This document shows, piece by piece, positions 39,284-51,031 of a stretch of 64,000 nt of DNA (position 1 is the first letter of the stretch; the number at the start of each line of letters is the position of its first letter). This stretch comes from Ananas comosus (lineage: Eukaryota; Streptophyta; Magnoliopsida; Poales; Bromeliaceae), in NCBI RefSeq assembly GCF_001540865.1, contig NC_033637.1, forward strand, positions 3,739,349 to 3,803,348, in the 5' to 3' direction. The notes beneath the pieces were generated by a model that did no database searches, was not told where the DNA came from, and saw only the letters and a list, made by a program, of their open reading frames with translations. The position numbers and the translations under genes are program-made.

Positions 39284-39627
39284 ATGTTTGAACGAAAACT
39301 CCCGATAACTCGTACATCCTTTTCTTCCCAAGACGAGAAGAGTTCTCACTTCATTAGAGAGAAGATTTGGAAGTTTTAGTAGCGGCACGTGAGCCCAATG
39401 TGCCCTAATAGACTGTTTAGATCGCTTTCTATATGAAAGGGCGTGATTTTTCTACAATCCCGTGTACAGAATATTTGACGAAATGGATCTTAGCCTCGTC
39501 GCACATATATACATAGCTAGATGGATTTCAACTGCCGATGTCATTAATTGTCTCTGCACATCCGATTGTGACAACCTAGATCCATCCCGCCTCAACAAAT
39601 GCGAGATACATGCGGCCGCATGACACC
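39284..39627. other. Intergenic, nothing recognised
   Basis: About 340 bp between two transposons, with no open frame, repeat or signal that I can identify. Confidence 0.5.
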
Positions 39628-39643
39628 ATACTTAGAAAATTCT

Positions 39644-40043
39644 TTTTTTTTTTTTTTGAGAAATAAATAGCAAGCTATCTACTTCATTTATTAAGCGAAA
39701 TGAACTAAGCGTATATAATGGAGACAGTTAGAACCTTCTGAAAGAGCTGAAAAATACAAGAAAGAAAACCTAAAATAAAGAACTCTACACCTACCGATTA
39801 GACAAAATAAATAAAAAAAGCGGGGTGGATAACGAAAAGGAAGAAGTGGGGACCGAGCATGGAAGAAGGGACAATCAAGGGTCAAAGAGCTCCGTTCCAG
39901 ACATTGGTCAAAGAAGCGACACGTTCAAGAGCCCGGGTAGCATTGGAAAGTACCTCGCGGAAGATAGTGTTGTTGCGCTCAGTCCAGACGACCAACCAGA
40001 TTGCCGCCAAACGGATTAAACTTTTCGATCTCGTAGCGGCATC
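39644..40043 (-). mobile_element. 5'-truncated LINE (L1-type) with 16-bp target duplication
   Basis: On the minus strand the last part of a LINE ORF2 reads AAIWLVVWTERNNTIF, the conserved tryptophan/ERN signature of the C-terminal zf-RVT region of plant L1 reverse transcriptases. The element ends in an A tail (T run at about 39644-39657). It is bordered by a perfect 16-bp duplication, ATACTTAGAAAATTCT, at 39628-39643 and 40044-40059. At 400 bp it is a dead fragment. Confidence 0.88.
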
Positions 40044-40139
40044 ATACTTAGAAAATTCTACACATGAAGTTGTATATAATGTGCACCTTTTTTTATTCTT
40101 TGAACATTTGATTGCTTTGCGTTTGCGCTTCACCGTTTC

Positions 40140-40262
40140 GTTAATTTTTTTTGGAAATGAGATTAGCTAGAAATATGAATCAACTAGGATTCGAATTTAA
40201 AACCTCGGATACCAACCACCAAGTCCCTTTGACACTTGCGTTAGGGACAGTCGGTTGCACCT
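40140..40262 (-). mobile_element. tRNA-derived SINE, reverse-oriented partial copy
   Basis: The reverse complement contains TTGGTGGTTGGTATCCGAGG and ATTCGAATCC-type B-box text, matching the SINE copies at 7086 and 63364. Ends are not clear. Confidence 0.55.
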
Positions 40263-40621
40263 TAATTTTTTAATGTTAATTAAATGCTTTAATGTGTTAG
40301 GGTGTTCCCTTTATAAATGTATTAAGGTAATGACGAATCAATAAAATCACTTTTGAAATGTGTATTTAATTTAGCTAATCAAATATATCAGACAACACGT
40401 CAAGAATATATAAAACCTGTTTCTATCGATATACACTAGTATTTATCGATCTTTAATTAATAGAAAAATTCTAAATCTATAAATTAAAAGGAGTTGTAAA
40501 TTTACAATCCACCATCCGAAAATGTAAATGCTCCGCCGAAGATTTAAATAATTCTATTTAGATTTTAGTATTAGAAAAAGATAGTGAAAATTTTAACTTT
40601 TATATGGATCTATTTTAAGAT

Positions 40622-40624
<3 letters not shown>

Positions 40625-40686
<62 letters not shown>
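40625..40686. repeat. Poly(A) run of about 62 bp
   Basis: An uninterrupted adenine homopolymer. It is not attached to a recognisable retroelement body and its length is prone to sequencing error. Confidence 0.95.
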
Positions 40687-40688
<2 letters not shown>

Positions 40689-40715
40689 GTTGATGTAACA
40701 TTGCTATATTTAATA

Positions 40716-41118
40716 GGAAAAATTTCAAAAAATCCCCTTGTGGTTTCGCACTTTTTTATTTTGGTACCCTGTGGTTTAAAGTATATCAAGTTAGTATCCG
40801 GTGGTTTCGCACTTTCTTACTTTAGTACTCTGTGGTTTAAAGTGTATCAAGTTAGTAGTCTGTAGTTTTATTTTTGTATCAAGTTAGTACCGCGTGATTT
40901 TTAAACCACAAGGGTACTAAAGTGAAAAAGTGCGAAACCACAGGATACTAAAGTAAGAAACTGCAAAACCATAGGGTACTAACTTGATACACTTTAAACC
41001 ACAGAGTATTAAAGTAAAAAAGTGCAAAATAATATGATACTAATTTGATACACTTTAAACTATATAGTACTAAAGTGAGAAAGAATGAAACCATAAGGAG
41101 GGTATTTGAAGTTTTCCC
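40716..41118. mobile_element. Mutator-like MITE, AAACCACA family, copy 2
   Basis: Ends GGAAAAATTTCAAAAAATCC and GGTATTTGAAGTTTTCCC are inverted repeats, and CTGTGGTTTAAAGT-type words recur inside in both directions. Flanked by a perfect 9-bp duplication TATTTAATA (40707-40715 and 41119-41127). Confidence 0.9.
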
Positions 41119-41279
41119 TATTTAATATGAGGCCATGTGTCAAATACGAAGTTAGAGGTAGGAAAGAGCCATAGCCCTCCCAGCATGTGCTCTTGTCAAT
41201 GCTGTCATCAATTCGCATGTAAGCAAATGCTTTGAGTCTACCAAAATATTTGGTCTGTACATTTTATAAATTATATATA

Positions 41280-41537
41280 TGTAGAATTCCACTATTATAC
41301 TCAACGTATAGACTTTTTTATATTTATAAATTTTTGATCGTTATATCTACTTCTTTAATCATTTTCACTTGTTAGATCATTATATTCAACCGCCCACCGA
41401 TTCAACCCTAGGGGACCACTATTATTATAACCGGAGACTACTATCATTCTAACCGCACATTCCTTCATTTAACGGCCCATAATTTATAAGCACAAAAGAA
41501 TCTATACTCATATATAAGAGTATAAGAATTCTATTCT
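41280..41537. mobile_element. TA-flanked MITE of the 230-260-bp core family, diverged copy
   Basis: Inverted ends GTAGAATTCCACTATTATAC and GTATAAGAATTCTATTCTA enclose the family core (GATCGTTATATCTAC, TAGGGGACCACTAT, CATTTAACGGCCC). Bordered by TATATA. Relatives are at 46970-52235. Confidence 0.65.
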
Positions 41538-42912
41538 ATATATATCTATATTAAGAGAAAAGAATAATATACTATCTGTTTTGTTTATATTTTTAAATTG
41601 TTAATATATTACCAAATATTTGTGATATTTTTTGAGTATTATATGTATCAGACTAATTAATATTTTTTACATAATCTATATCAAAACATCAACAGTATAC
41701 ATAAACAAAATTATGAAGGAGCTGAACTATATATAATACTCTTCGTATATTTCCAAATTTTGTTTATAGCTCATTTCAAAAGAAAAAAAATAAAAACAAA
41801 ATTGTGACTGGACAATTTCTGCAGCAATTCCGGGCATATATATGTGACCTTTATTAAGTAGTATCTTTATAACTACTATACATGTCGACATGATTATCAA
41901 AGTGTAAAACGCATGATTAATCCAAATATATTTTTGCACATATTACAACTCAATTCGCCATTTTTTTTACTTAAATAATATTTTCATATTTCAGTTTTTA
42001 AACATAGATAAAAATGTTATAGTATTATAGTTTGAATTGTTAGATGCATGCATTAAGTGCGATAGAAAAAGATAATAGAAAACTAACCTATAATTAATAA
42101 ATAAAATTACAAGGTTAAAATATAGAAATGAGCTCCTCATTTTCTTTTTTTTTTTAATTGACAATTCTTAATTTTCATGACTTTTTTTAAAATCAAGGGC
42201 TAGCGATTTATATCTAACAGAGCCGCTAATTTTAGTAATCTTCAATTTGGTTAGAAAATAATTCAAATTAAATAATTATTTTAAAAATTAATCCGAAGAA
42301 ATCATCCAAAACAATGCCTTAATTTGGAGGGTCCATTAATTCCAAAGTTGAATATACTCGCGGGTTCTTGCATGGTATATATATACTTTTACCTCAAAAC
42401 TAAAAGATTTTAGACATATTTAAAATGAATCTGACCCCTCTACAACTCACCTACAATAAATATTTGTGTGTGTTTCGTTTTCAACGTACATGTCGACCAT
42501 ACAACGTTAACTGTTGCATTAATTCTCAGCAGATATATTACAACGGTACCAATACGTACGTATAACAATACATATCCATTAACTATCGTATAGTCTCTTC
42601 AACAAGCAAAACACAAAAAACCAAGAATAAAACACCCACACTAGTACTATTGCATGGTGTACGTGCTACAATAGCGGGCCCTTGCTTTTGATTTAATTTC
42701 ACAGTTATTTTTCCCACAACACCACCACAAACCTATTATTCTGATTAAAGAAGAAAAATAAAACTTTTAATTTCGGAGGCAACTTAATGAGAGATTTTTT
42801 TTTTTTTTTTTTTTGCTTTTCAATAATATAAACACTATATATATAAATTAAATTCTATTTTAAAATAATAAGAAGTGCGTCTAACTCAATTGCCTCTGAT
42901 AAAATATCTTTT
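41538..42912. other. P450 3' flank and intergenic DNA, no gene recognised
   Basis: AT-rich DNA leading into the P450 3' UTR. No repeat with recognisable ends and no supported open frame. Confidence 0.5.
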
Positions 42913-44697
42913 TCAGTATATCTCTCTTCTTTTGAAGGTGACCGTGAGTCCATTCCTCATGTACAAGGTGGTGGTCAACTTGGGCGCCACCACCTGCCCC
43001 TCGGCCACCACCACGCGGTACCGCCGCAGCACCGCCGCCGCCACCATCTTCATCTGCACGTACGCAAACCGCTTCCCGACGCACAACCTCGGCCCGGCGT
43101 TGAACACCGCGTACTTGAACGGGCTCTCGCCGACGAACAACCCCCCCTCCTCTGCCGACGCGCTCATCCACCGCTCCGGCCGGAATTCCCGGCAATCCCT
43201 CCCCCACACCGCCTCCGCCCGCCCCATCGAATACATCGAATATATCACTCTCCACCCCTTCCGCACCGCAGTCCCCCCTGGTAACATGTCGTCCTCCGCC
43301 GCCTCCTTGAAGTCGATCGGCACCGACGGGTACAGCCGCAGCGACTCCGATAACGCCGCATGCAGGTACTCCATCTTCTTTACCTCGTCAACGGTGAATA
43401 CAATGTCGTCGGAGTCGCAGCAGTATCTGTGCTGATTATAAAATATTAAAACACCGTTCTCTGACATGCACGCATGCAATTTAAGCTTTCGGATATATAC
43501 AACTGTACCTTTTTTTCACGATGCGGGTGATCTCGTCGACGATGCGGGTTTCGACGTGCGGGTGGCGGTGCAGGAGCCAGAAGAACCAGACGAGCGCGAC
43601 GGAGCTGGTGTCGCGGCCGGCGAGGATGAGGCTGATGCAGAAGTCCTTCAGCAGCTTGTCGGAAAAACTGACGGACGTGCTGTCGGCGTTCATCAACCTT
43701 GAGAGAAGGTCCGACCGCTCGTCCAGACTGCCCAGCTTCTGGAGCTCCGTCCGGCGGTCCGACACGGTTTTTTCCGCGAACGCGTGGACAGTCTGAATTG
43801 CCGTCTTGAGCCGCCTCTCCGTTCCGACGTTGAGGAGGCGCATCGGCTTCCAGATGAACGGCGGCACGATGAACCGGAAGAGTGAGAGCTCCGTCGCCTC
43901 CTCGAAGGCCCGGGCGAAGGGAACGTCCGGCAATTCGCGGGTGCCGAGGCACCCGGGGTCGACGCCGAACGCGGCGGTGCAGATGTTGTCGAAGGTGAAG
44001 CGGAGGAGGATGTTCTGGAGGTCGGCGGCGGCGGCGGCAGCCGATAGCTCGTCGAGCAGCGGCAGCAGCTTGCGGCGGAGGAGGTCCGTGACCGTGCCGG
44101 CGGAGTACGAAGTGAACCGCGCCGAGTGCATCTCGGCGGTGGCGGCGCGGCGCTGCTCCCTCCACAGCCGGCCATCTGCGTTGAAGATGCCTTCGCCTAG
44201 GAAATCGGCAAATCGTTCCTGATAGTACCTACGGAATATTGAGACCTCAATCGTTTACTCTAAAAATTTAAGCTGCTAAAATTACGACACTTTAATATTT
44301 TATATTTAATATGTATGTATTATAGACTTTTGAAGAAACTTAGAGTACGGCAGTACCGTCCCTTGGGGAAATTGGCAAAGCGCGTCTTGAGGATGTGCTC
44401 GACGATGGCCGGGTCGGCGGTCACGATGCCATTGCTGCGGCCGAGCCACATGCCGCGGTAGGGGAAGGTGCCGCCGCAGCGGGCGGTGGAGTCGGCCACC
44501 CAGTCGTAGGCGTTGTCGCGGTGGACGAAGAAAGTAGGGATGATGCCGAGTATGGGCCACAGCATCGGGCCCTTTGTGGTTAATCGCTGAATAGCTACTC
44601 TGGTGAAGAAGAGGAGCAGCATGGCGAAGGCCACGTCTGTAAGGGTAAGGTTGTGTCTAACTTGGGCCCAAATGGCTTCAAATAACGTTACTGCCAT
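42913..44697 (-). CDS. CYP86B: Cytochrome P450, CYP86 family (CYP86B-like fatty-acid omega-hydroxylase)
   Basis: Three exons, 44697-44357, 44228-43509 and 43426-42913, all in phase, give 524 residues. An N-terminal membrane anchor (about 18-35) is followed by the P450 fold. Landmarks are FPKGRYYQERFADFLGEGIF, the I-helix AGRDTSS (oxygen activation), ExxR as ESLR (E381-R384), FRPERW, and the heme loop FNAGPRLCVGK with the thiolate Cys at 469. The wording PSVPIDFKE and the heme loop fit CYP86B more than CYP86A. CYP86B enzymes are ER-bound omega-hydroxylases of very-long-chain acyl chains for suberin polyester; that role is inferred from family. The ATG at 44697 is chosen over an in-frame ATG at 44751, because a TATA box only 14-21 nt above the latter places it at or before the transcription start. 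Confidence 0.93.
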
Positions 44698-44764
44698 TTT
44701 TCTTTTATTTTCCTCCCTTGTTGCTGTGATTTTGGGAATTGAGTACTTCATGGAAGCTGAGGAG

Positions 44765-44772
44765 TTTATATA
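44765..44772 (-). promoter_or_regulatory. TATA box of the P450 gene
   Basis: TATATAAA on the minus strand, 68-75 nt upstream of the chosen start codon. It predicts a transcription start near 44740. Confidence 0.7.
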
Positions 44773-44866
44773 ATCAACGTGAGAGGGTAAAATGGTCCGA
44801 TGATTTCTTTTAAGACCGTTAAAATTCATTTGGTATTCAGCATTGTCTAATATTATCAAATAAAAC

Positions 44867-45207
44867 GGTAAATATCAAATATCAGTTTCGCACTTTCTCA
44901 CTTCAGTGCCATATCATTTAAACTGTATTAAATTAGTATTTTATTTTTATCTTTTCGTCAGTTTTTTTGTTAATATTTCGTTAAATTATATATAAAAAAC
45001 TTTAGATATCCCATCTAGATTTATCGAATATTTATTTTAATACCCTTTAGTTTTAACTTTGCCACTAATTTAACAAAAAAAATTAATGAAATTAATAATA
45101 AAAAAATAAAAATAAAACCACATGGTACTAAATTGATACACTTTAAACCATATGGTACTAAAGTGAGAAAGTGTGAAACTAAAGGAATAGTATTTGAAGA
45201 TTTTTCT
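44867..45207. mobile_element. Mutator-like MITE, AAACCACA family, copy 3
   Basis: Contains TTTCGCACTTTCTCACTTCAG at the left and AGTGAGAAAGTGTGAAACTA at the right, as in the copies at 19632 and 40716. Flanks AAATAAAAC (44858-44866) and AAATAAAAA (45208-45216) match at eight of nine positions. It lies about 95 bp upstream of the P450 TATA box. Confidence 0.78.
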
Positions 45208-45216
45208 AAATAAAAA

Positions 45217-46120
45217 AATGCTTTGAATTTCTAAGTATATTTTTTATTATATTATTGATATATTGACACTCATAATATAAATATTTATGATTAATTTATA
45301 CACACAATTATATGCTATATGATTTGTCAACACATCAATAATACATAAAAATAATATTATGAGATATCTGCGGTAGTACTAAATTAAAAAAAAAAAAAAA
45401 AACTGAACATAACATACTAAATATNTTTATGTACATAACATACTAAATATATATATTTTCTTCTTTGTGTAAAACGGTAAAAATATGCATAAATGGACTT
45501 AATTGTAATATATGAAGGATGTTGTGTACATAAACAAATGGAATGGTTTTTCTATTTTATTTTTGGAGTGTGATATTGTCAGAACAAATAGTGTTAATGT
45601 TAGAGTTGTTTTTAATTATTTCTCCACTCTTTTTAGTTTTATTCTTTATAATAAAAAGGTAATTCTAATCATCTTTGCCCTTACCTATAATACCCACAAA
45701 TAACCTACCCATTGCATTAACAAAAAGAATAAAATACTTAGAAATTAGAGAAAAGAGAAAAATTAGAATTAATAAATGCTCTACTCTTTAAATCAAAGAC
45801 TCAATAGATTTTGCAAGAGAAAGGCAGCAAGCAACATTCTTCGTTTATTTAAAAACATAATAATAAATTTAATTAAAAATATAAAATAATTAGGTTTCAA
45901 ATTTTGGATCCCGTGCACCAATTATCTGTTCCTTAGTAAAGGCACTAGCTATAACCAATAATACAAATGTTTATTATATGCGTGCTTTTAAATTGAAAGG
46001 GCTTACGCGACTCTTGTCTTGTAAGATATGATTAAAAAATTAATTTAGTAAAGACAACACGGAATAATCTTTATATTTTCTTTGGAATTATCTACTATTA
46101 GATGGTGAAAAATAATATAT
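45217..46120. other. AT-rich intergenic DNA with an N-marked join
   Basis: No gene recognised. An N at 45425 has the phrase ACATAACATACTAAATAT on both sides, suggesting an unmerged overlap. Text at 45830-45990 weakly resembles a decayed SINE. Confidence 0.5.
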
Positions 46121-46157
46121 ATATATATAGAGAGAGAGAGAGAGTTGAGCTAAAATN

Positions 46158-46246
46158 ATGCCACGTGTCGGCACACAAGCGTGCCTGTGCCGTACCGTGC
46201 CAGGGACATAACGGCAAGCCCCCGTGCCACGACACTTTAAACCTTG
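46158..46246. mobile_element. Fragment related to the GTGCCGTGGCACGG MITE family
   Basis: A GC-rich 90-bp block reading ATGCCACGTGTCGGCACAC through CCCCCGTGCCACGACAC to TTTAAACCTTG, bounded on the left by an N (46157). It resembles the MITE in LFR intron 2 in wording and terminal AAGGTTTAAAGTG. Truncated. Confidence 0.45.
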
Positions 46247-46267
46247 CGTGTATGCATGTATATTTGT

Positions 46268-46374
<107 letters not shown>

Positions 46375-46394
46375 TATATATAGAGAGAGAGAGA

Positions 46395-46939
46395 GAGTTG
46401 AGCTAAAATGCTATCGGTAGCAAATTAATTCCGTTGTCACCCATTTATTTTCAATGATGGAGCTTTTAAATTGACAATCGGCACCGTTGAATATGATCTA
46501 TACCACTTGAAGTATCTAAAAACCAAATTTCAAATCATTTCGACATCATTAACCTAATGATCAAAGGGTTTCAAAATTTGTAATTTTAATGGTAGATATA
46601 AGGCGTTTTCTCGTTTAACGGTGTAAAGCTATCCAAATCAATTGAATTTTGGTTAGAAAATTTTTTAAACTATTTGGAATAAGATCTATACTCTCGATCT
46701 TGATTACAAAATTCCTATCATCACTTTTTAGAAGATATTCATTTTCAGCCGTTCATTTTTACGCTCATTTGATAGACAAGAGAACAATATCGAAAAAGCA
46801 TGAAATTTGATTTCTAGATACTTCAAGTGGTATAGATCATATTCAACGGTTCCGATCATCGATTTGGAGGCTCCATCATCGAAAACAAATGGGTGGCAAC
46901 GGAGCCCGTTTGCTATCGATAGTATTCTAGCTCAACTCT
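46395..46939. mobile_element. Long-TIR MITE, TTGAGCTA type
   Basis: Inverted arms of about 170 bp: left GAGTTGAGCTAAAATGCTAT to about 46565 and right from about 46770 to CTAGCTCAACTC, sharing CCGTTGAATATGATCTATAC and CACTTGAAGTATCTA. TATATA lies outside the right end and a GA/TA tract outside the left. A short duplicate of the left tip is at 46142-46156, ending at an N. Confidence 0.88.
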
Positions 46940-46969
46940 ATATATATATATATATATATAAATATAATT

Positions 46970-47168
46970 GAGCTTCTATACTTTTAAAAGTATCAAGTTA
47001 TTGGTACTTATAGATTTTTAGCCATTGAAATAAGAGATATGCGGTTAAGATGATGTGAGCCCCGTAGGGTTGAGTGGGTAGTTGGTTGAATAGTATAATC
47101 TAATGGTTGAAAATGATCAGAAGAGTAGATCTAACGGTAAAAAACTTACAAGCACCAAGTGCTTGGTG

Positions 47169-47182
<14 letters not shown>
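46970..47182. mobile_element. TA-flanked MITE of the modular core family, copy a
   Basis: Core words TTTAGCCATTGAAATAAGAG, GATGATGTGAGCCCCGTAGG, GTTGGTTGAATAG and GTAGATCTAACGG are shared with copies at 47215, 49730 and 50543. The two ends carry different inserts (AAGTATCAAGTTATTGGTAC at the left, GCACCAAGTGCTTGGTGC at the right). A (TA)n run follows. Confidence 0.75.
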
Positions 47183-47214
<32 letters not shown>

Positions 47215-47222
<8 letters not shown>

Positions 47223-47444
47223 GGCTGAAATGTTTCTTATAGTATACGAAGTCATTGGTGCTATTTCGGCTTTTGTTTGAAAGGACGTGTGGTTATGATG
47301 TTAGTAATCCCCTGGGATTAAGTTGGTGGTTTGATTGAATAGCATAATCTAACGAATAAAGTGATCAAAATAATAAATTTAACGGCGAAAAATTTAGTAG
47401 CACCAAATGCTTGGTGGTATTAGAAGCATCCTATTTAGACTATA
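47215..47444. mobile_element. TA-flanked MITE of the modular core family, copy b
   Basis: Diverged copy with CATTGGTGCTATTTCGGC, TTTGATTGAATAGCATAATC and ATTTAACGGCGAAAAATTTA, ending GCACCAAATGCTTGGTGG and AGAAGCATCC before TATATA. Confidence 0.7.
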
Positions 47445-49720
47445 TATATATATATATACTGAAAACATCAAACACTCATTTCATTGTATTTCTCACCCAA
47501 ACACTCTTTAACCAGAAAAAAACAATGGATGGTGATTTGCTTCTGCCAACTACTTTGACCTAATTCTTAGAGGAATTAATTGCAGAGAAGTAATGGTGGG
47601 GCATTTGCTAATAGGCCAAACATTAATTGTGGTAACAATTTCTCAAGGATATATTTATAACTTTTGTTCTTGTTAACAGTCCCACCACTTACTTTCCTTT
47701 TTTCTGCTTTAACCATTTTGAGATGTAAAAAGTTAGGGTTACTGCGAAGTTGGGGAACTGGAAATTGCATGGAAAAAAGTTTTTAATGGAGAATGGTAGT
47801 TGGGAATGTGAAAGATTTAGACCCCAACCCCTTACACTGCATGGTTTATGATTGGTCTGTTTCTTATATCCACATGAACCCCTTTATATGTTGTGTGACC
47901 ACAAACTGTACCTCCTCCCTATTGAGCAATAAATTTCACATCAACCAGCTTGTTTGGGAGATTAAAGTGTTTTATAAAGTTTTGAGGAGTATTCAAATAT
48001 TATCGAAAATGATACGCGTATCGAAACACTTCCTACAATAATTTTACGAACTGAATTAATACTAAAGGGAATGGCGAAAAATGCACTATAACCAAGGTGA
48101 CAACTTAGATCGTTGGTAGTTCGTCACCTTAATCTGAATGAAAAGAATAGTTAACAGTGAAATTAGTTGTTGAACATATTAAAATTATATATAAATAAAT
48201 TAAAAGATAAATAATTCAGATTGAATCTTTTATCTATCTATACTTGATAACTTGAATACATATATACATACACGGGATACACCTCAATCATGGTGTAATT
48301 AATAATACCCAATATTGTAAGTAACATTTACTCCTTGGATCCAATATTAAGGAATTTCTATTTCTAGAAGGATTCCTCTTTTAATATTTCCAAAGTTGAG
48401 GTGGCACCCGTGACCCACTGCAATGAAACAATTGTTTTTCATTACAAATTTAATTTATTAAAAACGAGGTTTAATTTATTCATATTTAGTACTGATAAAG
48501 AAAATTAAATAAGATTAAGAATGTGAAAAGTCACAAAATTGTGACTTTCTCGTGTAGTATTATATGAAATAACTAGATTTTGAATGTGATAGTTTGTAAC
48601 GATTCAGTCTTTTAACACTAACAGCTCGAAATACCAAATTAACTCAATAGGGCAAACTCACGGTTTAAAATATTTAAGTCCAGTTATTTATACTAGAATC
48701 TCTGATCGTTATATTTCCAATAATTTTTTTTTTTTTTTCGATCTGACATGGGATTGCCAGAGTATCACAGACTCATCAGATCGTATTTTCTAGCTCAAGA
48801 TCGCAAAGTATTATAAAGACTTAATTTATATTTTGGACGGACAGAATCTCTTAGCACTAATAATTCAATAGGCTCAAACTAGCCGTTCAAAATATTTAAA
48901 ATCGCTTATTAATATTAAAATATATGATTTTTATATATTTAATTATAATTTTTTTTTTAATCTTATATGAAATTACTGAAGTGTTACATGATTGAAATAC
49001 TGAGATCAATTTGACTATAAAAAAAGATCTAGAGTCCATGAAAAAAAGGAGCAACTTTTTCTAACTGTCGATTGCATTTGCATGTCTATCAAAGTTACGT
49101 CCTCGATCGTACCAAGTAGGACAAATAATATTATTAAAATAAAACAAATCCACCTACCAATTTAACTCGAATTTAAGCCTAAAACAACCTATAGTACAAA
49201 GCCAAATTTAATCTAAACCTACTACCAAACCAGTAATTATTATCAAGCAAAAAAGTTCAAGCCTAAAACATACATTGTTGATTAGTGCATCTTAAATAAA
49301 AGCAACTAATAAATATTCGTAGAAAGACAGTTAATAATACTACAGTGTCCCGTAGAGGGCCTAGATGCAAATTCCTTGATCCAACAGTGTCATATAGAGC
49401 TCATTTATTACTGTTCTGAGAGTGATATGTAGAAGAGCCCGTGTATGTAGCTAGGCCCGGCAATCTCTACTCATATCCACGGGAGTATTGCGCGTAGATT
49501 TGCGTATATAAGCACTAATTTTTTATCCAAGAAAAGGAGGATAAAATTGGTGGGTATCTGTTATATTGTGAGTATTTTTTAGGCTACTCCTTGGTACTTG
49601 CATATTTTTTAAAAATAAAAAATATATATACTCCTTTCTCTCTAGAATCCTAATCCAAATTCTATATTATCTATTATATATTATGATAAAAAAAAATTTA
49701 TATATATAGAGAGAGAGAGA
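47445..49720. other. Intergenic DNA, no gene recognised
   Basis: AT-rich with short frames only. A 12-codon frame at 47525 (ATGGATGGTGATTTGC) and a 64-codon frame on the minus strand (47576-47770) match no family. Two loosely similar segments at 48590-48700 and 48840-48900 share CTTAGCACTAATAATTC-like text and may be a degraded repeat. Confidence 0.45.
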
Positions 49721-49729
49721 GAGAGAAAG

Positions 49730-49958
49730 TTCGGCTACTATACTTTTACGAGTATAAGTTTCTTTGTGCTCATAAGTTTTCGGCCATTAGATCTAATTTC
49801 TTCGATTATTTTTATCCGTTAGTTCATATCATTCAACCAACCACCCGCTCAATCATAGGGGACCACTATCATTCTAATCATATATATTTTTATCTAACGG
49901 CGAAAAACTTACGAATACAAGAAGGTCTATATTTATAAGAGTATATATAGTAGCCTTA

Positions 49959-49962
<4 letters not shown>
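49730..49962. mobile_element. TA-flanked MITE of the modular core family, copy c
   Basis: Ends CGGCTACTATACTTTTACG and its inverted partner AGAGTATATATAGTAGCC enclose the core (CGGCCATTAGATCTAAT, CATAGGGGACCACTATC, TATCTAACGGCGAAAAACTT). A (TA)n run follows. Confidence 0.78.
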
Positions 49963-49991
<29 letters not shown>

Positions 49992-49992
49992 N

Positions 49993-50530
49993 GGCTACTA
50001 TGCTATCGGAAGCACGGAGCCTTCCGTGCTTCCAGCTCGTTTTCGATGTTGCGACTTTCGAATCGTCGATCGGCTCTGTTAAATTTGATCTAGAATATTT
50101 GAAGTACCTAGAAAATAAATTTTGTGATTTTTTGATATCATTTGCCTAGTGATCGAAGGGGCTCAAAATCAATAATTTTAATGGCCGTGGTAAGTCGGTT
50201 GCAAGTTTAACGGTGTAGAAATATCCAAATCATATGAAATTTTGATTGAAAATTCTTTATACCATATAAAACAAGATCAATAACTTTGATCTAAAATTTT
50301 AATGTCATATCATCATATTTTGTAAGATTTTTATTTTCAGCCGTTGATTTGGAGCCACTTCGATCACTAGGCAAATGATATCGAAAAATCGCAAAATTTA
50401 TTTTCTAGATACTTCAAATATCTAGATCAAGTCTAACGAAGTCAATCGTCAATTTGAAAGTCCGAACATCGAAAACAAAGTGGAAGCACGGAGCCCTCCG
50501 TGCTTCCATAAACATCCTAGCCGCACTCTA
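49993..50530. mobile_element. Long-TIR MITE, GGCTACTATGC type
   Basis: Inverted arms of about 165 bp, each with an internal palindrome (GGAAGCACGGAGCCTTCCG at the left, GGAAGCACGGAGCCCTCCG at the right) and shared words AAAATAAATTTTGTGATTTT and GATATCATTTGCCTAG. Bounded by TATATA; an N abuts the left end. Architecture matches the element at 46395. Confidence 0.88.
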
Positions 50531-50542
50531 TATATATATATA

Positions 50543-50772
50543 TAGAACTCTACTATGCTATTAATAGCACCAAGTCATTGGTGCTACCAAGTTTTTGACC
50601 ATTGGATTAAGAGATGTGTGGGTAGGATGATGTGGGCCCCTTAGGGTTGAATGGGTGGTTGGTTGAATAGCATGATCTAATGGGTGAAAATAATCAAAAG
50701 GATAGATCTAACGGCGGAAAACTTGATAGCACCAAGTGCTTCGTGCTATTAATAGTATAGTAGCCGGACTCT
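50543..50772. mobile_element. TA-flanked MITE of the modular core family, copy d
   Basis: Complete copy. Ends AGAACTCTACTATGCTATTA and ATAGTATAGTAGCCGGACTC are inverted, with GCACCAAGTCATTGGTGC inside the left and GCACCAAGTGCTTCGTGC inside the right. The core reads GATGATGTGGGCCCCTTAGG and GATAGATCTAACGGCGG. Confidence 0.82.
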
Positions 50773-50975
50773 ATATATATATATTATGGTTAGAAAATAT
50801 AAGAATGAAAAAAAAAGATAATACTGTACGGATAACCGGTATGCCCGCCTGCCCGGCCACCCGCCTGGATAAAAATATTGACTATCCAAAAATCTGCGAA
50901 TAAATTTCATCCATACTTTGCATGACCTGTGAGTATGATGCTACGCTTACGGATTGCACAGCCAACCTATTTACC

Positions 50976-51028
<53 letters not shown>

Positions 51029-51031
<3 letters not shown>

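Noticed and set aside
43446..44222. Long open frames overlapping P450 exon 2 on both strands
   Set aside because: Alternate frames of a GC-rich exon; only the frame with the P450 motifs and matching splice phases is real.
44698..44751. In-frame upstream ATG of the P450 (MKYSIPKI extension)
   Set aside because: The TATA box at 44765-44772 is only 14-21 nt away, so this ATG is probably not in the mRNA.
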